Counted from the first letter of the stretch, positions 1-9,476 are shown. The stretch: 64,000 bases of DNA from Streptomyces sp. WAC08241 (GCA_007858575.1 CP042279.1:6293001-6357000); one strand, 5' to 3'. Translations and numbers: made by a program. The notes: generated by a model not told the origin, from the letters alone.

Positions 1-369
1 AGGTCCGCCACCAGACGCGCCGAGATCGGCTCGCGACCGCGGTGCTTCTTGTCCTGACGGGCGTAGCCGTACGACGGGATGATCACGGTGATGCTCCGGG
101 CCGAGGCCCGCTTCAGCGCATCGATCATGATCAACTGCTCCATGATCCACTTGTTGATCGGAGCCGTGTGGCTCTGGATCAGGAAGCAGTCCGCACCACG
201 GGCCGACTCCTGGAAGCGGACGTAGATCTCACCGTTGGCGAAGTCGAACGCCTTGGTGGGAACGAGGCCGACGCCCAACTGAGTGCGCCACCTCCTCGGC
301 CAGCTCGGGGTGGGCGCGGCCGGAGAAGAGCATCAGCTTCTTCTCGCCGGTCGTCTTGATCCCGGTCAC
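1..369 (-). CDS. prs: Ribose-phosphate pyrophosphokinase, N-terminal part (runs off window)
   Basis: Makes PRPP from ribose 5-phosphate and ATP for nucleotide, histidine and tryptophan synthesis. Reading from a GTG at 369 gives KKLMLFSGRAHPELAEEVA, then, after a frameshift near 275, LGVGLVPTKAFDFANGEIYV, QSHTAPINKWIMEQLIMID and YGYARQDKKHRGREPIS, all diagnostic of class I PRPP synthetase. The C-terminal PRPP-binding loop lies outside the window. It is the classical partner of glmU, which lies 121 bp upstream on the same strand, and the two are probably co-transcribed in the order glmU-prs. The frameshift sits in a few bases around CGCACTCAG, and because prs is essential it is most likely a sequence error. 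Identity is very secure. Confidence 0.93.
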
Positions 370-490
370 AGCACTGTCTCCTCAGACGTGTTCCCTGGCC
401 GCGATCCCCGCGCTCCCGTGCGCGTGAGCGAACCAGCCGAATTTGTGTGCACGTATCACGGTACGCCGAGTTCGACGCACCTGTTTCCGG

Positions 491-1940
491 TCAGCTTTCG
501 ACCGCGGACCCTCCGAGCCGGCTCTGAGCGGCCTGCGCGGCAGCGCTGCCGGGCCGCTTCCGGGCGACCCAACCCTCGATATTCCGCTGCTGGCCCCGGG
601 CCACGGCCAGCGCACCGGCCGGCACGTCCTTCGTGATCACGGACCCGGCCGCCGTGTAGGCGCCGTCCCCGATCGTGACCGGAGCCACAAACATGTTGTC
701 CGGAGCCCGTCTTGCAGTGGGACCCGATCGTGGTGTGGTGCTTCGCCTCGCCGTCGTAGTTCACGAAGACGCTCGCCGCGCCGATGTTCGTGTACTCGCC
801 GATCGTCGCGTCACCCACGTACGACAGGTGGGGCACCTTGGTGCCCTCGCCGATCGTCGCGTTCTTCATCTCGACGTACGTACCCGCCTTGGCCTTCGCG
901 CCCAGGTTCGTCCCCGGACGCAGGTACGCGTACGGACCCACCGAGGCGCCCGCGCCCACGGTGGCCGAATCCGCCACCGTGTTGTCCACCCGGGCGCCCG
1001 CGCCGACGACGGTGTCCTTCAGGCGCGTGTTCGGGCCCACCACGGCGTCCTCGCCGACGTGCGTGGCGCCGAGGAGCTGCGTACCCGGCAGGAGCACCGC
1101 GTCCGGCTCGAAGGTCACCGTCACGTCCACGAACACCGACGCCGGGTCGACGACCGTCACGCCGGCCAGCATGGCGCGCTCCAGGAGGCGCCGGTTCAGC
1201 AGGCCGCGGGCCTCGGCGAGCTGCACCCGGTTGTTGATCCCCAGGATCTCGCGGTGGTCGGCGGCCACGGAGGCGCCCACCCGGTGACCCGCCTCGCGCA
1301 GGATCGACAGCACGTCGGTGAGGTACTCCTCGCCCTGGCTGTTGTCCGTCCGCACCTGGCCCAGGGCCTCGGCGAGCAGCTTCCCGTCGAACGCGAAGAC
1401 GCCGGAGTTGATCTCCCGGATCGCGCGCTGCTCGTCGGAGGCGTCCTTGTGCTCGACGATCTCCGTCACGGCGCCGCTCGCCGCGTCCCGCACGATCCGC
1501 CCGTACCCGGTGGAGTCGGGGACCTCGGCGCTCAGCACGGTCACGGCGTTGCCGTCGGCCGCGTGGGTGTCCGCCAGGGCGCGCAGGGTCTCCCCGGAGA
1601 GCAGCGGGGTGTCGCCGCAGACGACCACGACGGTCCCCTCGGGCGCCTCGCCCAGCTCCTCCAGGGCCATGCGCACCGCGTGCCCGGTGCCGTTCTGCTC
1701 CTCCTGGACGGCGGTGCGGGTGCCGGCGTAGTGCTCCTCCAGGTGCCCCCGCACCTGCTCCCGGGCGTGCCCGACGACCACGACGAGGTGCTCGGGCTCC
1801 AGCTCCCGGGCTGCGGACACGACGTGCCCGACGAGCGAACGCCCGGCGATCTCGTGCAGGACCTTGGGGGTCTTCGACTTCATGCGGGTGCCCTCACCCG
1901 CTGCGAGGACGACTACGGCTGCCGGGCGATTGGCGCTCAC
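491..1940 (-). CDS. glmU: Bifunctional UDP-GlcNAc pyrophosphorylase / glucosamine-1-P acetyltransferase (one frameshift)
   Basis: Cytoplasmic enzyme that acetylates glucosamine-1-P and couples it to UTP, giving UDP-GlcNAc for peptidoglycan. The GTG start at 1940 is followed by SANRPAAVVVLAAGEGTRMK, the nucleotidyltransferase signature LxxGxGTxMxS..PK. The N-terminal GT-A domain spans about residues 1-240 and includes CGDTPLL and NSGVFAFD. A left-handed beta-helix of hexapeptide repeats follows (VGPNTRLKDTVVGAGARV, GPYAYLRPGTNLG), with the active-site stretch VEMKNATIGEGTKVPHLSY. The frame breaks near 695-705 after HCKTGS, and the C-terminus continues in another frame as MFVAPVTIGDGAYTAAGS to GGSAVES and the stop at 491. 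Total length of about 480 aa is normal. The extra base in TCCGGAC is probably a sequencing error. Confidence 0.95.
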
Positions 1941-2047
1941 GGGAATGCCCTTCGGCTTTGGGTGGTGGACGCACGAAGGATACCGGGGGTCGGGGGCGGA
2001 TATGAGCGCGGGTCCTGACCGTGGAGGCCAGGACCCGCGACAGGGGG

Positions 2048-2118
2048 CTCCCGGAGAAGGATTCGAACCCTCATTCAATGGACCAAAACCATTTGTCCTG
2101 CCCTTAGACGATCCGGGA
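2048..2118 (-). tRNA. tRNA-Gln, anticodon TTG
   Basis: On the minus strand the sequence folds as a complete cloverleaf of 71 nt. The acceptor arms TCCCGGA and TCCGGGA pair perfectly. The D stem is GTCT/GGAC, the anticodon stem AATGG/CCATT encloses loop TTTTGGT with anticodon TTG, and the T arm is GAGGG-TTCGAAT-CCTTC. The discriminator base is G and no CCA is encoded. The tRNA lies between glmU and the HTH/LAGLIDADG-like gene, whose stop codon is only 11 bp upstream. Confidence 0.95.
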
Positions 2119-2129
2119 TGGTTCGCCCG

Positions 2130-3002
2130 CTATGTCCGATTTCCAGTCGAGGGAACCGGGACGGCCCCTACTATGCCGCACCAGGCGCCTTCGATGCGAC
2201 GGTACAGATCGACGCTCCTCAAGATTTGGATCACGAGGCAGCCGTGATAGCCGACGTCCACGTTCTTCCGGTTGGTCCGGGGATTGTGGCGCTTGACGGT
2301 CGTCTTGTTGAAGGCGGAGGGTCGGCGCCGACGAGGTCGCCCCAGTACCGCTCGGCCTCGGCCGCGTCGGCGGTCTCGTGGATCATCACGCAGTACCTCC
2401 GAGCGCTCGGGCTCGACCCCGAGGAGGTCGAGCCAGGCGGTGAAGACCCGGATCATGCCGGGGTCACTGTTCACGAACACCACGCGTTCCCGGCGGTCGT
2501 ACGGCTTGTCCTTCGAGCCCTCCGCCCAGTAGAGCCCCACGCCCAGCAGGAAGAGCTCGCGCTCCGACAGGGCTCCGATCTCCTCGGCGGCCGTGCGCTT
2601 GGTGGTCTCCCGTTCCTCCTCGCGCCGCCGCAGGGTCGCCTCCCAGCCCCGCCGGGCGATCGCGGACGCCTCCTCCGGGGTCCGTTTCCGTTCCGGCTTC
2701 GGCAGGTCCCGGACCCACAGGGAGATCGAGCTCTTCGAGCAGCCCAGCTCAACCTGGATGCGGTCGTACGTCCAGCCCTCCAGGCGCAGCTCGCGGGCGC
2801 GGGTGCGGAGGTCGTCCTTGGCGTTCGGGCGCCTGGTCCACTCCGGCGGGGGCTCGCCCTCCAGCAGGCGGTTGAGGAGGTCGTTGTTGTCGACGTGGAG
2901 GCGGTCCCGGATCTGGCGGCGGCTGAGGCCTTCGCGGCGGAGTGCGATCGCCTGCTCGCGCAGGTTCTCGAAGTCCGCGTACTTGCTCGTGGCGGATGTC
3001 AT
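2130..3002 (-). CDS. Helix-turn-helix protein with LAGLIDADG-like segment (two frameshifts)
   Basis: Starts at ATG 3002 and would be about 285 aa. Two HTH-like segments are visible: EGLSRRQIRDRLHVDNNDL (about residues 24-42) and EGWTYDRIQVELGCSKSSIS (about 74-93). The middle contains LFLLGVGLYWAEGSKD, which resembles one LAGLIDADG helix, followed by VVFVNSDPGMIRVF. Between about 2320 and 2425 the frame is displaced; in the alternative frame the sequence reads VMIHETADAAEAERYWGDLV and then rejoins at FNKTTVKRHNPRTNRK. The gene sits directly upstream of tRNA-Gln. A homing-endonuclease ancestry is inference from the motif only, and a plain DNA-binding role is equally possible. Confidence 0.75.
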   Translation of the reverse strand: MTSATSKYADFENLREQAIALRREGLSRRQIRDRLHVDNNDLLNRLLEGEPPPEWTRRPNAKDDLRTRARELRLEGWTYDRIQVELGCSKSSISLWVRDLPKPERKRTPEEASAIARRGWEATLRRREEERETTKRTAAEEIGALSERELFLLGVGLYWAEGSKDKPYDRRERVVFVNSDPGMIRVFTAWLDLLGVEPERSEVLRDDPRDRRRGRGRAVLGRPRRRRPSAFNKTTVKRHNPRTNRKNVDVGYHGCLVIQILRSVDLYRRIEGAWCGIVGAVPVPSTGNRT

Positions 3003-3131
3003 ACGAACACCGTCGTCCGGAATCCGGACGTTCGCGTCGAAAACTCTGGCGATTCAACAGTTCGAGGGACTGGTGTGCGCAGCGTTGACGGGAGGCGTGG
3101 TGGGGACGGGGGCGCCCGTAGGGTGGTGGGC

Positions 3132-4440
3132 ATGACCGTAACGGGGCAGATCGGGACGCCGCGGGCGTCGGGGGCCGGTGGTGGGGAGACGGCGGAGCGC
3201 CGTTCTCGACGTGGGGCTCGGGCTCGTGTCCGCGCTCGAGTGCGGGCTCGAAGGGGTCGGGTTCGCGGAGAAGGCCGCGCTGCCCGTGCCCCTGGGCGTG
3301 GTGTTCGGGCTGCTCGTCGGCTCCGTGCTCGTCGTGCGCCGCCGCTGGCCCATCGCCGTCGTGCTCGTGTCGATCGCCGTCGCGCCCGCCGAGATGGGCT
3401 TCCTGATGGGGATCGTCGGTCTCTATACGCTCGCCGCCTCCGACGTGCCGCGCCGGATCACCGTCGTGCTGGCCGGTATGTCGACGACGGCGGTGTTCGT
3501 CGTGACGGTGGTCTCGCTGCGGCAGGACATCGCCCGGGCCGACCTGGGGACGAGCCCGTGGTACGTGCCGGGCATGGCGCTCCTGCTGACCCTCGGGCTC
3601 AACGCGCCGCCGTTGCTCCTCGGCCTCTACATAGGGGCCCGCCGCCGGCTCATGGAGAGCCTGCGGGAGCGGGCCGACAGCCTGGAGCAGGAGCTGTCGC
3701 TCCTCGCGGACCGGGCCGAGCAGCAGGCCCAGTGGGCGCGGCAGGAGGAGCGGACCCGGATCGCGCGCGAGATGCACGACGTGGTGGCGCACCGGGTGTC
3801 GCTGATGGTGGTGCACGCGGCCGCGCCCAGGCGGTGGCCCTGAAGGATCCGCAGAAGGCCGTGAAGAACGCGGCGCTCGTCGGTGACATGGGGCGGCAGG
3901 CGTTGACGGAGCTGCGGGAGATGCTGGGCGTGCTGCGGGAGGGCCGTTCCGCCGGCGTCCGCGCCCGTGCCGCTGGCCGCCGTCGGCGGGCGGCCGCCGC
4001 GGCGGCGGAGGCCGCGGCCGAGGACGGCCGTGCCTGGACGCCCTGGAGGCGTTGTGCGAGCAGTCGCGGCTCGCGGGGGTGGTCGTGGAGCTGGTGGTGT
4101 GGGGAGGTGTGCGCGTATCCGCCGGAGGTGGAGCGGACGGCGTACCGGGTGGTGCAGGAGGCCCTGACCAACGTCCACAAGCACGCGGCGGGCGCCGAGG
4201 TCGTGGTGCGTCTGGCGCACCGGGGGTCGGAGGTCGCGATGCAGGTGGAGAACGGTCCGTGTCCTTCGGACGCGGGGCGGCCGACGTGGGTCTGCCGAGC
4301 GGGGCAACGGGCTCGTCGGGATGCGGGAGCGGGTGTCGCGGCTGGGCGGCGCGTTCGTGTCGGGGCCGACGGAGGCGGGCGGTTTCAAGGTGTCGGCGGT
4401 GCTGCCGGCCGCTTCCGGTACCGGAGCCGCCGGGGCGTAG
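3132..4440 (+). CDS. Two-component sensor histidine kinase, HisKA_3 type (several frameshifts)
   Basis: Membrane sensor kinase of the NarL-partner class. The N-terminal half carries several hydrophobic segments (LPVPLGVVFGLLVGSVLVV, IAVVLVSIAVAPAEMGFLMG, ALLLTLGLNAPPLLLGL), then a coiled coil (SLRERADSLEQELSLLADR). The dimerisation/phosphoacceptor box is RTRIAREMHDVVAHRVSLMV near 3745-3810, with His in REMHDVVAH. The ATPase domain is readable only after frame corrections: YRVVQEALTNVHKHA (N box, about 4145-4190) and GLVGMRERVSRLGGAF (G box, about 4307-4355). Breaks lie near 3180, 3822, 3950-4040 and 4250-4305. The ATG at 3132 was chosen, but a GTG at 3178 is in frame with the conserved part. 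No response regulator is adjacent. Confidence 0.85.
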
Positions 4441-4499
4441 GGGCCCGCCCCGTATGCCCCGCTCCGTACGCCCCGTCCCGTACCCCCGCTCCGTACGTC

Positions 4500-4987
4500 C
4501 TACCCCGCCGTCAGGCGTGTCGGCTGTGCTCCGGTGATCAGGGTCGAGAGGGCCGCGTCGATGTCCTTGCCGAGGTACCAGTCGCCCGCGTGGTCGAGGC
4601 TGTAGACGCGTCCCTCGGCGTCCATGGCGAGGACTGCCTGGTGGTCGCCCTCTTCCCCGAGGGGGCGAGTTCGGTCTCCAGGGCGCGGCCGAGGTCGGCG
4701 AGGGTGCGGGAGAGGTGGAGCCCCGCGAGGGGGTCGAAGCGGACGGCGGCGGGCGCTATCTGCCGGCCGTGGCCGGGCGCGGTGACGCGCAGGCCGCCGA
4801 ACTCCGCCCAGGCCTCGACGACGGCGGGGAAGACGCTGTGCCGGTGGCCGGCGGGGGAGACGTGGGCGCGCAGGGCGTCGGCCCACTCCTCGGCGAGTTT
4901 GATGTCCCAGCGGCCGGGCTGCCAGCCGGCCTCGCGGAGGGCGGCGTCGACGTTGACCGGGAACCGGGTGGTGCTGTGGTCGGGCAT
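4500..4987 (-). CDS. SUKH-3 family immunity-type protein (one frameshift)
   Basis: ATG at 4987 gives MPDHSTTRFPVNVDAALREA, GWQPGRWDIKLAEEWADAL, FPAVVEAWAEFGGLRVTAPG and FDPLAGL. After a frameshift near 4655-4665 the C-terminus reads QAVLAMDAEGRVYSLDHAGD, WYLGKDIDAALSTLITG and the stop at 4500. This is the pattern of the SUKH-3 family: an EAWAEFGGL-type core, FDP, and VYSLDHAGDWYLG near the end. SUKH proteins commonly act as immunity proteins that bind toxin domains. The gene lies 10 bp downstream of the YwqJ-type deaminase on the same strand, so co-transcription and neutralisation of that deaminase is the natural inference. Confidence 0.85.
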
Positions 4988-4997
4988 GGGGGTGCGG

Positions 4998-5509
4998 TCA
5001 GCCGTTCTCGACGGGTGCGGTGGGGTCGACGGCGCGGACGCCGAAGTGGGCGAGCATCGCCGTGCAGGAGCGGCAGGGCGGTGCGTAGCTTCCGTGCAGC
5101 GGGTCGCCGTCCTCGCGGATGTGCCGTGCGGTGAGCTTGGCGTGCTTGAGGGAGCGGCGGGCCTCGCCGTGGTGAGCGCTCTGCGCTGGGCGCGTTTGGA
5201 GCGCCCGCCCTCGGTGGCGGTGAGGTGCCGGGACAGCAGGATGGCCTCGGGACATCGTCCGGTGAACCGTTCCCGCTGGCCGCTGGTGAGGGTGTCCAGG
5301 AAGTCCTGGACGAGCGGGTGGAGGGCGGGCGGGCGGTCGCCGCGGCCCGCGGTGCCGGTGAGGGTCTCGCCGCGTACGGAGAGGGCGGCGCCCACGGTGG
5401 GGAGGATTCCGTCGCGGCGGTGACGCAGTAAGGGTGCGCGGCCGGCCTCGGCGCTGCTGCTCCAGTTGAGGCGTGGGTCACCCTGTGTGGGCGTCGGTGC
5501 TGCGTGCAT
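4998..5509 (-). CDS. YwqJ-type deaminase-fold protein with TTA codon (frameshifted)
   Basis: ATG at 5509 opens MHAAPTPTQGDPRLNWSSS. The deaminase core follows: RDGILPTVGAALSV, HPLVQDFLDTL, then RCPEAILLSRHL (C-P-E in place of H-A-E) and, after a shift near 5165-5180, RSLKHAKLTARHIRED and APPCRSCTAMLAHFGVRAV, the zinc-binding PPCxxC. This C/HxE plus PCxxC layout is that of the YwqJ deaminases found in polymorphic toxin systems. Here it is a short stand-alone protein of about 170 aa without an export module. Codon 27 is TTA (5429-5431), which in Streptomyces implies bldA-dependent translation. SUKH-3 follows at 10 bp. Substrate is unknown. Confidence 0.85.
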
Positions 5510-5780
5510 GGTGCTGGTCTTCCCCTCCTGCAATTCCCCCGAGTTGCGGGGACAGCCCGCCAAATAGGGAGCCATATGGGGAAGCTGGGGCGCCGTAAGG
5601 CGTCGTCGGTGTGTCGGAATCATGGTGCGTCTGTCATGGGGCCGTGACGTTTGGTCACCGTCGGATCGGGCCGGTTCGGCCTCTTGTGGCAGCGCATAGG
5701 CTGTGCGGCATCAGTCGGCGGCAGCCAGCGGCCCGGCTGTCGGTAGCAGCAGTCAGCGACGCCATGCAGGGGCAACCGCC

Positions 5781-6774
5781 ATGACGACAGGTCGGCTCGG
5801 CCAGGACACCGCGCCACCGAACGCGGCCTACGCCGGGCAGGTCGTGCACTTCCCGGATCCGGTCCGTGCTTCCCGGCACCCCAGGGGGTGCGGGTGGACG
5901 GGCGCGGCTATCCGGATTTCTCGCCGTACGCGCGCGGCGGCGGAGATCGCGGATCCGCCGGAGGGCTTCGGCGTCGACGAGCTGCGGCTCACGGACTACG
6001 TGTCGGCGAACGCGGCGATGGCCGCGACCGGTCACGAGCTGTGGGACACGATTTCGGCGGTGGCGACGCCGCACGGCTGGACCTGGCACCACGTGGCGCA
6101 CAGTCGTCGGATGGAGCTGGTGCCGGTCGAGGTGAAGGCGTTGCTGCGGCACCACGGCGGGGTGGCGACGGCGGCCGTGGACCAGGCGAAGCGGGGACGC
6201 GTCCGTTGCAGGAGACGCGGCCGGCGCACTTCGGTCTGCCGAAGGGCCGGGTGTCGGTGTCGGAGCAGCAGCTCCAGGGCGTCGAGGAGGACCTGGGCTA
6301 CCGGCTTCCGGGGGCGTACCGCTCGTTCCTGAAGGCGGCGGGCGGGTGTGCTCCGGTGGGGGCGGCGCTGGACGCGGAGCTGGGGCTCCTGGTGGACCAG
6401 CCGTTCTTCACGGTGCGGGAGGAGGCCGGGATCAACGACCTCGTGTACGTGAACAAGTGCCTGCGGGACCATCTGACGAAGGACTACCTGGGCGTCGCGT
6501 TCGTGCAGGGCGGGCTGATCGCCCTGAAGGTGCGGGGCGGCGGGGTCGGTTCGGTGTGGTTCTGCGCGTACGACGACGCGCGGGACGCCGGCGAGGTGGC
6601 GGCGGGCTGGTCGGTGAACGAGCGGGTGGAGCGGTTGCTGCTGCCCTGCGGCGCGGACTTCGACGCGTTCCTCCAGCGTCTGGCGGGCAATCCGCCGGAG
6701 CTGGAGACGGTGGCGAACCTGATGGTGGACGGCGGCTTCGCGCGCGCCGTGCCCGTGGTCCCGGTGGGGAGTGA
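5781..6774 (+). CDS. Degenerate WHH-nuclease-like domain fused to SMI1/KNR4 (SUKH) domain (frameshifted)
   Basis: ATG at 5781 gives MTTGRLGQDTAPPNAAYAG. After a frameshift near 5865-5885 and a return near 5935 comes YPDFSPYARAAAEIADPP, LRLTDYVSANAAMAATGHEL and GWTWHHVAHSRRMELVPVEV with RHHGG. That last block resembles the WHH/HHH HNH-fold toxin nucleases (TWHHxxD..M.LVP...H..H.GG), but the D and the first H of the second half are replaced, so activity is doubtful. The rest is a SUKH-1 domain: VSVSEQQLQGVEEDLGYRLP, SFLKAAGGCAPVG, VWFCAYDDARD, FDAFLQRLAGNPPE. The stop at 6772-6774 is in a neighbouring frame and requires one more indel near the end. It lies 7 bp before the next gene, suggesting an operon. 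Confidence 0.75.
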
Positions 6775-6781
6775 GCTGGCT

Positions 6782-9476
6782 GTGGTGACGTTCGCGCAGG
6801 CGCAGGAGCGCGCCGAGGAGTGGATCAACGGCGATCTGCCGGGCTATCAGCACCGCGAGGTGCGGGTGCGGGAGTTCGAGCTGGGGTTCGTGGTGGGCGG
6901 AGGACCGCGAGGGCGGTCCGACGTCGGACGGCGGGCGTCAGCGGCTCGTGATCGCGCGGGACAGCGGTGAGGCGACGCTGTGGCCGGGGTTGCCGGTGGG
7001 CGAGGTGATCCGGCGGTACGAGGAGGAGTACGGGTCCGCGGAGGAGGTGCCGGCGCAGGCGGCGGTGCCGGCGGCGCGGATCGATCTGAACCAGACGTCG
7101 TTCCTGCTGACTCCGCCGGAGTGGTTGCAGGACGCGGCGGACAAGATCGGGCTGCCGCGGGAGGAGGCGCACGCGTCGCAGGAGAGCGCGGGCGCGTCGG
7201 GTCCGGTGGACGACGTGTCGGACGTGGTGGAGGGGGCGGGCGGGACGGGGCCGGTGCCGTCGTCGGTGTCGGTGGCGTCGTCCGGGTCCTCGGTCTCTTC
7301 GGAGTCTTCGGTTCCTTCCTCGTCTTCTGCGCCCTCGGTGTCCTCGGTGTCCTCGGCGTCTTCCGCGTCCTCGGCGTCCTTCGAGTCTTCGGAGTCTCTC
7401 GCTTCTTCCTCCGCCTCCTCCGCCTCTCCGCCTCCTCCGCCTCCTCCGCCTCCTCCGCGTCGTCGGTCGCGTCCTCGGCGGAAGCGTCGGAGGCGTCGGA
7501 GGTGACGGACTCGGCCGCGGCTTCCGGTCCGGGGGCCCCGGCGTCCGGGACTCCGGCTCAGGGGACCCCCGCGTCGGGGACCGCCTCGGGAACCGCGTCC
7601 GGGCGGCTCCCGGTGCCGCCTCCGACGACGACGCCTACGAGCCGACCGCGATGGACGGCGTCCCGGCGGCTCCGGCCACCGCGCCCGCCCCGGCGACCCC
7701 GTCCCCTCCCGCGGGCAGTCCCTGGGTGGACGCGAACGCGAGTTCCGGTGGTGCGGGCGGGCGGTGCCGCTGCCCGCGACCGTGTTCGCGCCGCCGTTGT
7801 CGGGGACGGACGACGAGGACGCCCCGCCGCCGGTGGTGGGCGCCGACGCGCCGACGGCCCTGATGAAGGGCGGCAGCGCGCTGCCGCCGACCGCCGTCGC
7901 GCCCCGGCTCGACCCGGCCGCGCCGGCCCCGCCGGGCGTCACCCCGCCCGGTCCCGCCGTGCCGCCGCCTCCGCCCGTGCCCTCGGGTGCCGCGGACCTC
8001 GCGGACGCCGCGACGAGCAAGGCCACGCCGCCGCCGAAGAGCGGGCGCGGTCCGGCCGGTCCGCCGCCTCCGCCGAGCGCCCCGGGCGTGCCGGGGGCGT
8101 CGTCGGGCGGCAACGCGTACATCCCGACGCAGTTGGTGTCGCAGCTCGGGCCCGAGGGCCCTGGCCGCCGGCGCCCGCGCAGCCGGGTCCGCCCGGTCCG
8201 CCGCCCGCGCCGCCGGGTCCGGTGACGCCGCCGCAGCCCGTGCACCACGCGGCGACGATGCTGGCGCAGCCCGGTCCGGCCGGTCCGGGCGTGCCTCCGC
8301 CGCCCCTGCCCCCGCCGGGCGTGCCCGGTACGCCTCCGGGCGGTGTCGCGCACGCGGCGACGATGCTGGCGCACCCGGGCCCCGGCGGCCCGGCGGGTCC
8401 GCCGCCCCCGCCCGCTCCGGCGCCGCCGGTGCACGGCGGGCACACGCCGCCGCCCGCGGCCGGTCCCGTACCGCCCGCGTACGGGTATCCGCAGCAGCCG
8501 CCGGGGCAGCCGACGGTGGGTCCCGGCTACCAGGCGGTGCTGCGCTACCGGGCGCCGGACGGTTCCGAGGCGCAGATCATCCGGCGTTCGGCGCCCGGCA
8601 CCCCGCATCCGGAGTGGCAGATCCTGCACGAGCTGCGCGCGATGAACGTGCCGCCGCAGCAGGTGCTCGAACTGCACACGGAGCTGGCGTCGTGCGAGCT
8701 GCCGGGCGGCTACTGCGCGCGGATGATCCGGGAGACGTGGCTGCAGGCGCGGATCACCAGCATCGCCCCGTACGGTCGTGATCACGCGGGCCGGCAGCAG
8801 GGCATGCGGCAACTGCTGACCCATCAGGGGAGTTGCACCAGGTCGCGGACGGTCCGGCGCGGCCCGCGCCGGTGCGGGCGCCGCTGCCGCCGGTGCAGCC
8901 GGCGCCGCCGGTTCCGCCGGAGGCGATCGCGCAGGAGCTGGCCGGGGCGTTCGGTCCGGGCGTCCTCCGCTCGACCAGCGGGCGGTGTCGCGGCAGGGCG
9001 TGCCGGAGCTGGTGGCGCGCACGCTGGTGTGGGCGGGTCTGCCGGCGGACTTCGGTCCGTTCTTCTGGGCGCAGCCGGCGGTGCCGGTGGTGCCGACGCT
9101 GGCCGAGCTGGCGGCGCAGCGGCAGGTTCCGGCCGCGCCGGACGCGAGTGCGTACCTGGTGCTCGGCTCGGACTTCGGGCGGGCGCTGTGCGTCCAGTAC
9201 GGGACCGCGCACATCGTGGCGGTGCCGGTGGAGGCCGGTCCGGGCGGGCAGTCGGTGCCGCCGCAGTTCGTGAACACCGGGCTTCCGGAGTTCACGCGGT
9301 CGATGGCGCTGCTCGGCCGGATGTGGCGGCTGCGGTTCGGGCTGAACCCGGAGCAGGCGGGCCGCTGGACGGTGGACTTCCAGGCGCAGTTGGCGATGCT
9401 GGACCCGGCGGCGCTCGCGTCGCCGGAGAACTGGTGGTCGGTGCTCCTGGAACAGATGTGGGACGGCCTGCTCTGA
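6782..9476 (+). CDS. Pro-rich deaminase-like / SUKH-4-like multidomain protein (frameshifted)
   Basis: A GTG at 6782, preceded by GGGGAG, opens VVTFAQAQERAEEWINGDLP and RLVIARDSGEATLWPGLPV, resembling the YrhB/Imm type. RIDLNQTSFLLTPPEWLQ follows. A long Ser- and then Pro/Gly/Ala-rich linker runs to about 8520 with HAATMLA repeated twice. Next is YQAVLRYRAPDGSEAQIIRR, WQILHELRAMNVPPQQVLE and HTELASCELPGGYCARMI. The His (8675), Glu (8681) and two Cys (8693, 8714) look like a deaminase-type zinc site. The C-terminus, ASAYLVLGSDFGRALCVQYG to NWWSVLLEQMWDGLL, matches SUKH-4. Breaks occur near 7500, 7740-7790, 8160, 8830 and 8970. Combined length is about 900 aa. Domain names for the centre are inference from motifs. 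Confidence 0.75.
7255..7500 (+). repeat. Low-complexity TCC/TCG-rich repeat encoding Ser-rich linker
   Basis: Imperfect short repeats such as GTCCTCGGTGTCCTCGGC and CCTCCGCCTCCTCCGCC fill this stretch. In one frame they encode almost pure serine with Ala/Val and then Pro. On the opposite strand they give an artificial Glu/Asp-rich frame. The repeat is inside the linker of the deaminase/SUKH-4-like protein, and it is a likely site of both polymerase slippage and assembly error, so the true reading frame here is uncertain. Confidence 0.7.

Noticed and set aside
2118..5423. Open frame of 1101 codons on the plus strand
   Set aside because: It crosses the tRNA-flanking HTH gene, the sensor kinase and the SUKH-3/deaminase genes in mixed orientations. 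Only fragments of the sensor kinase within it are real.
7255..7500. Acidic Glu/Asp repeat protein on the minus strand
   Set aside because: It is the complement of the Ser/Pro-rich codons of the linker, with no start context of its own.
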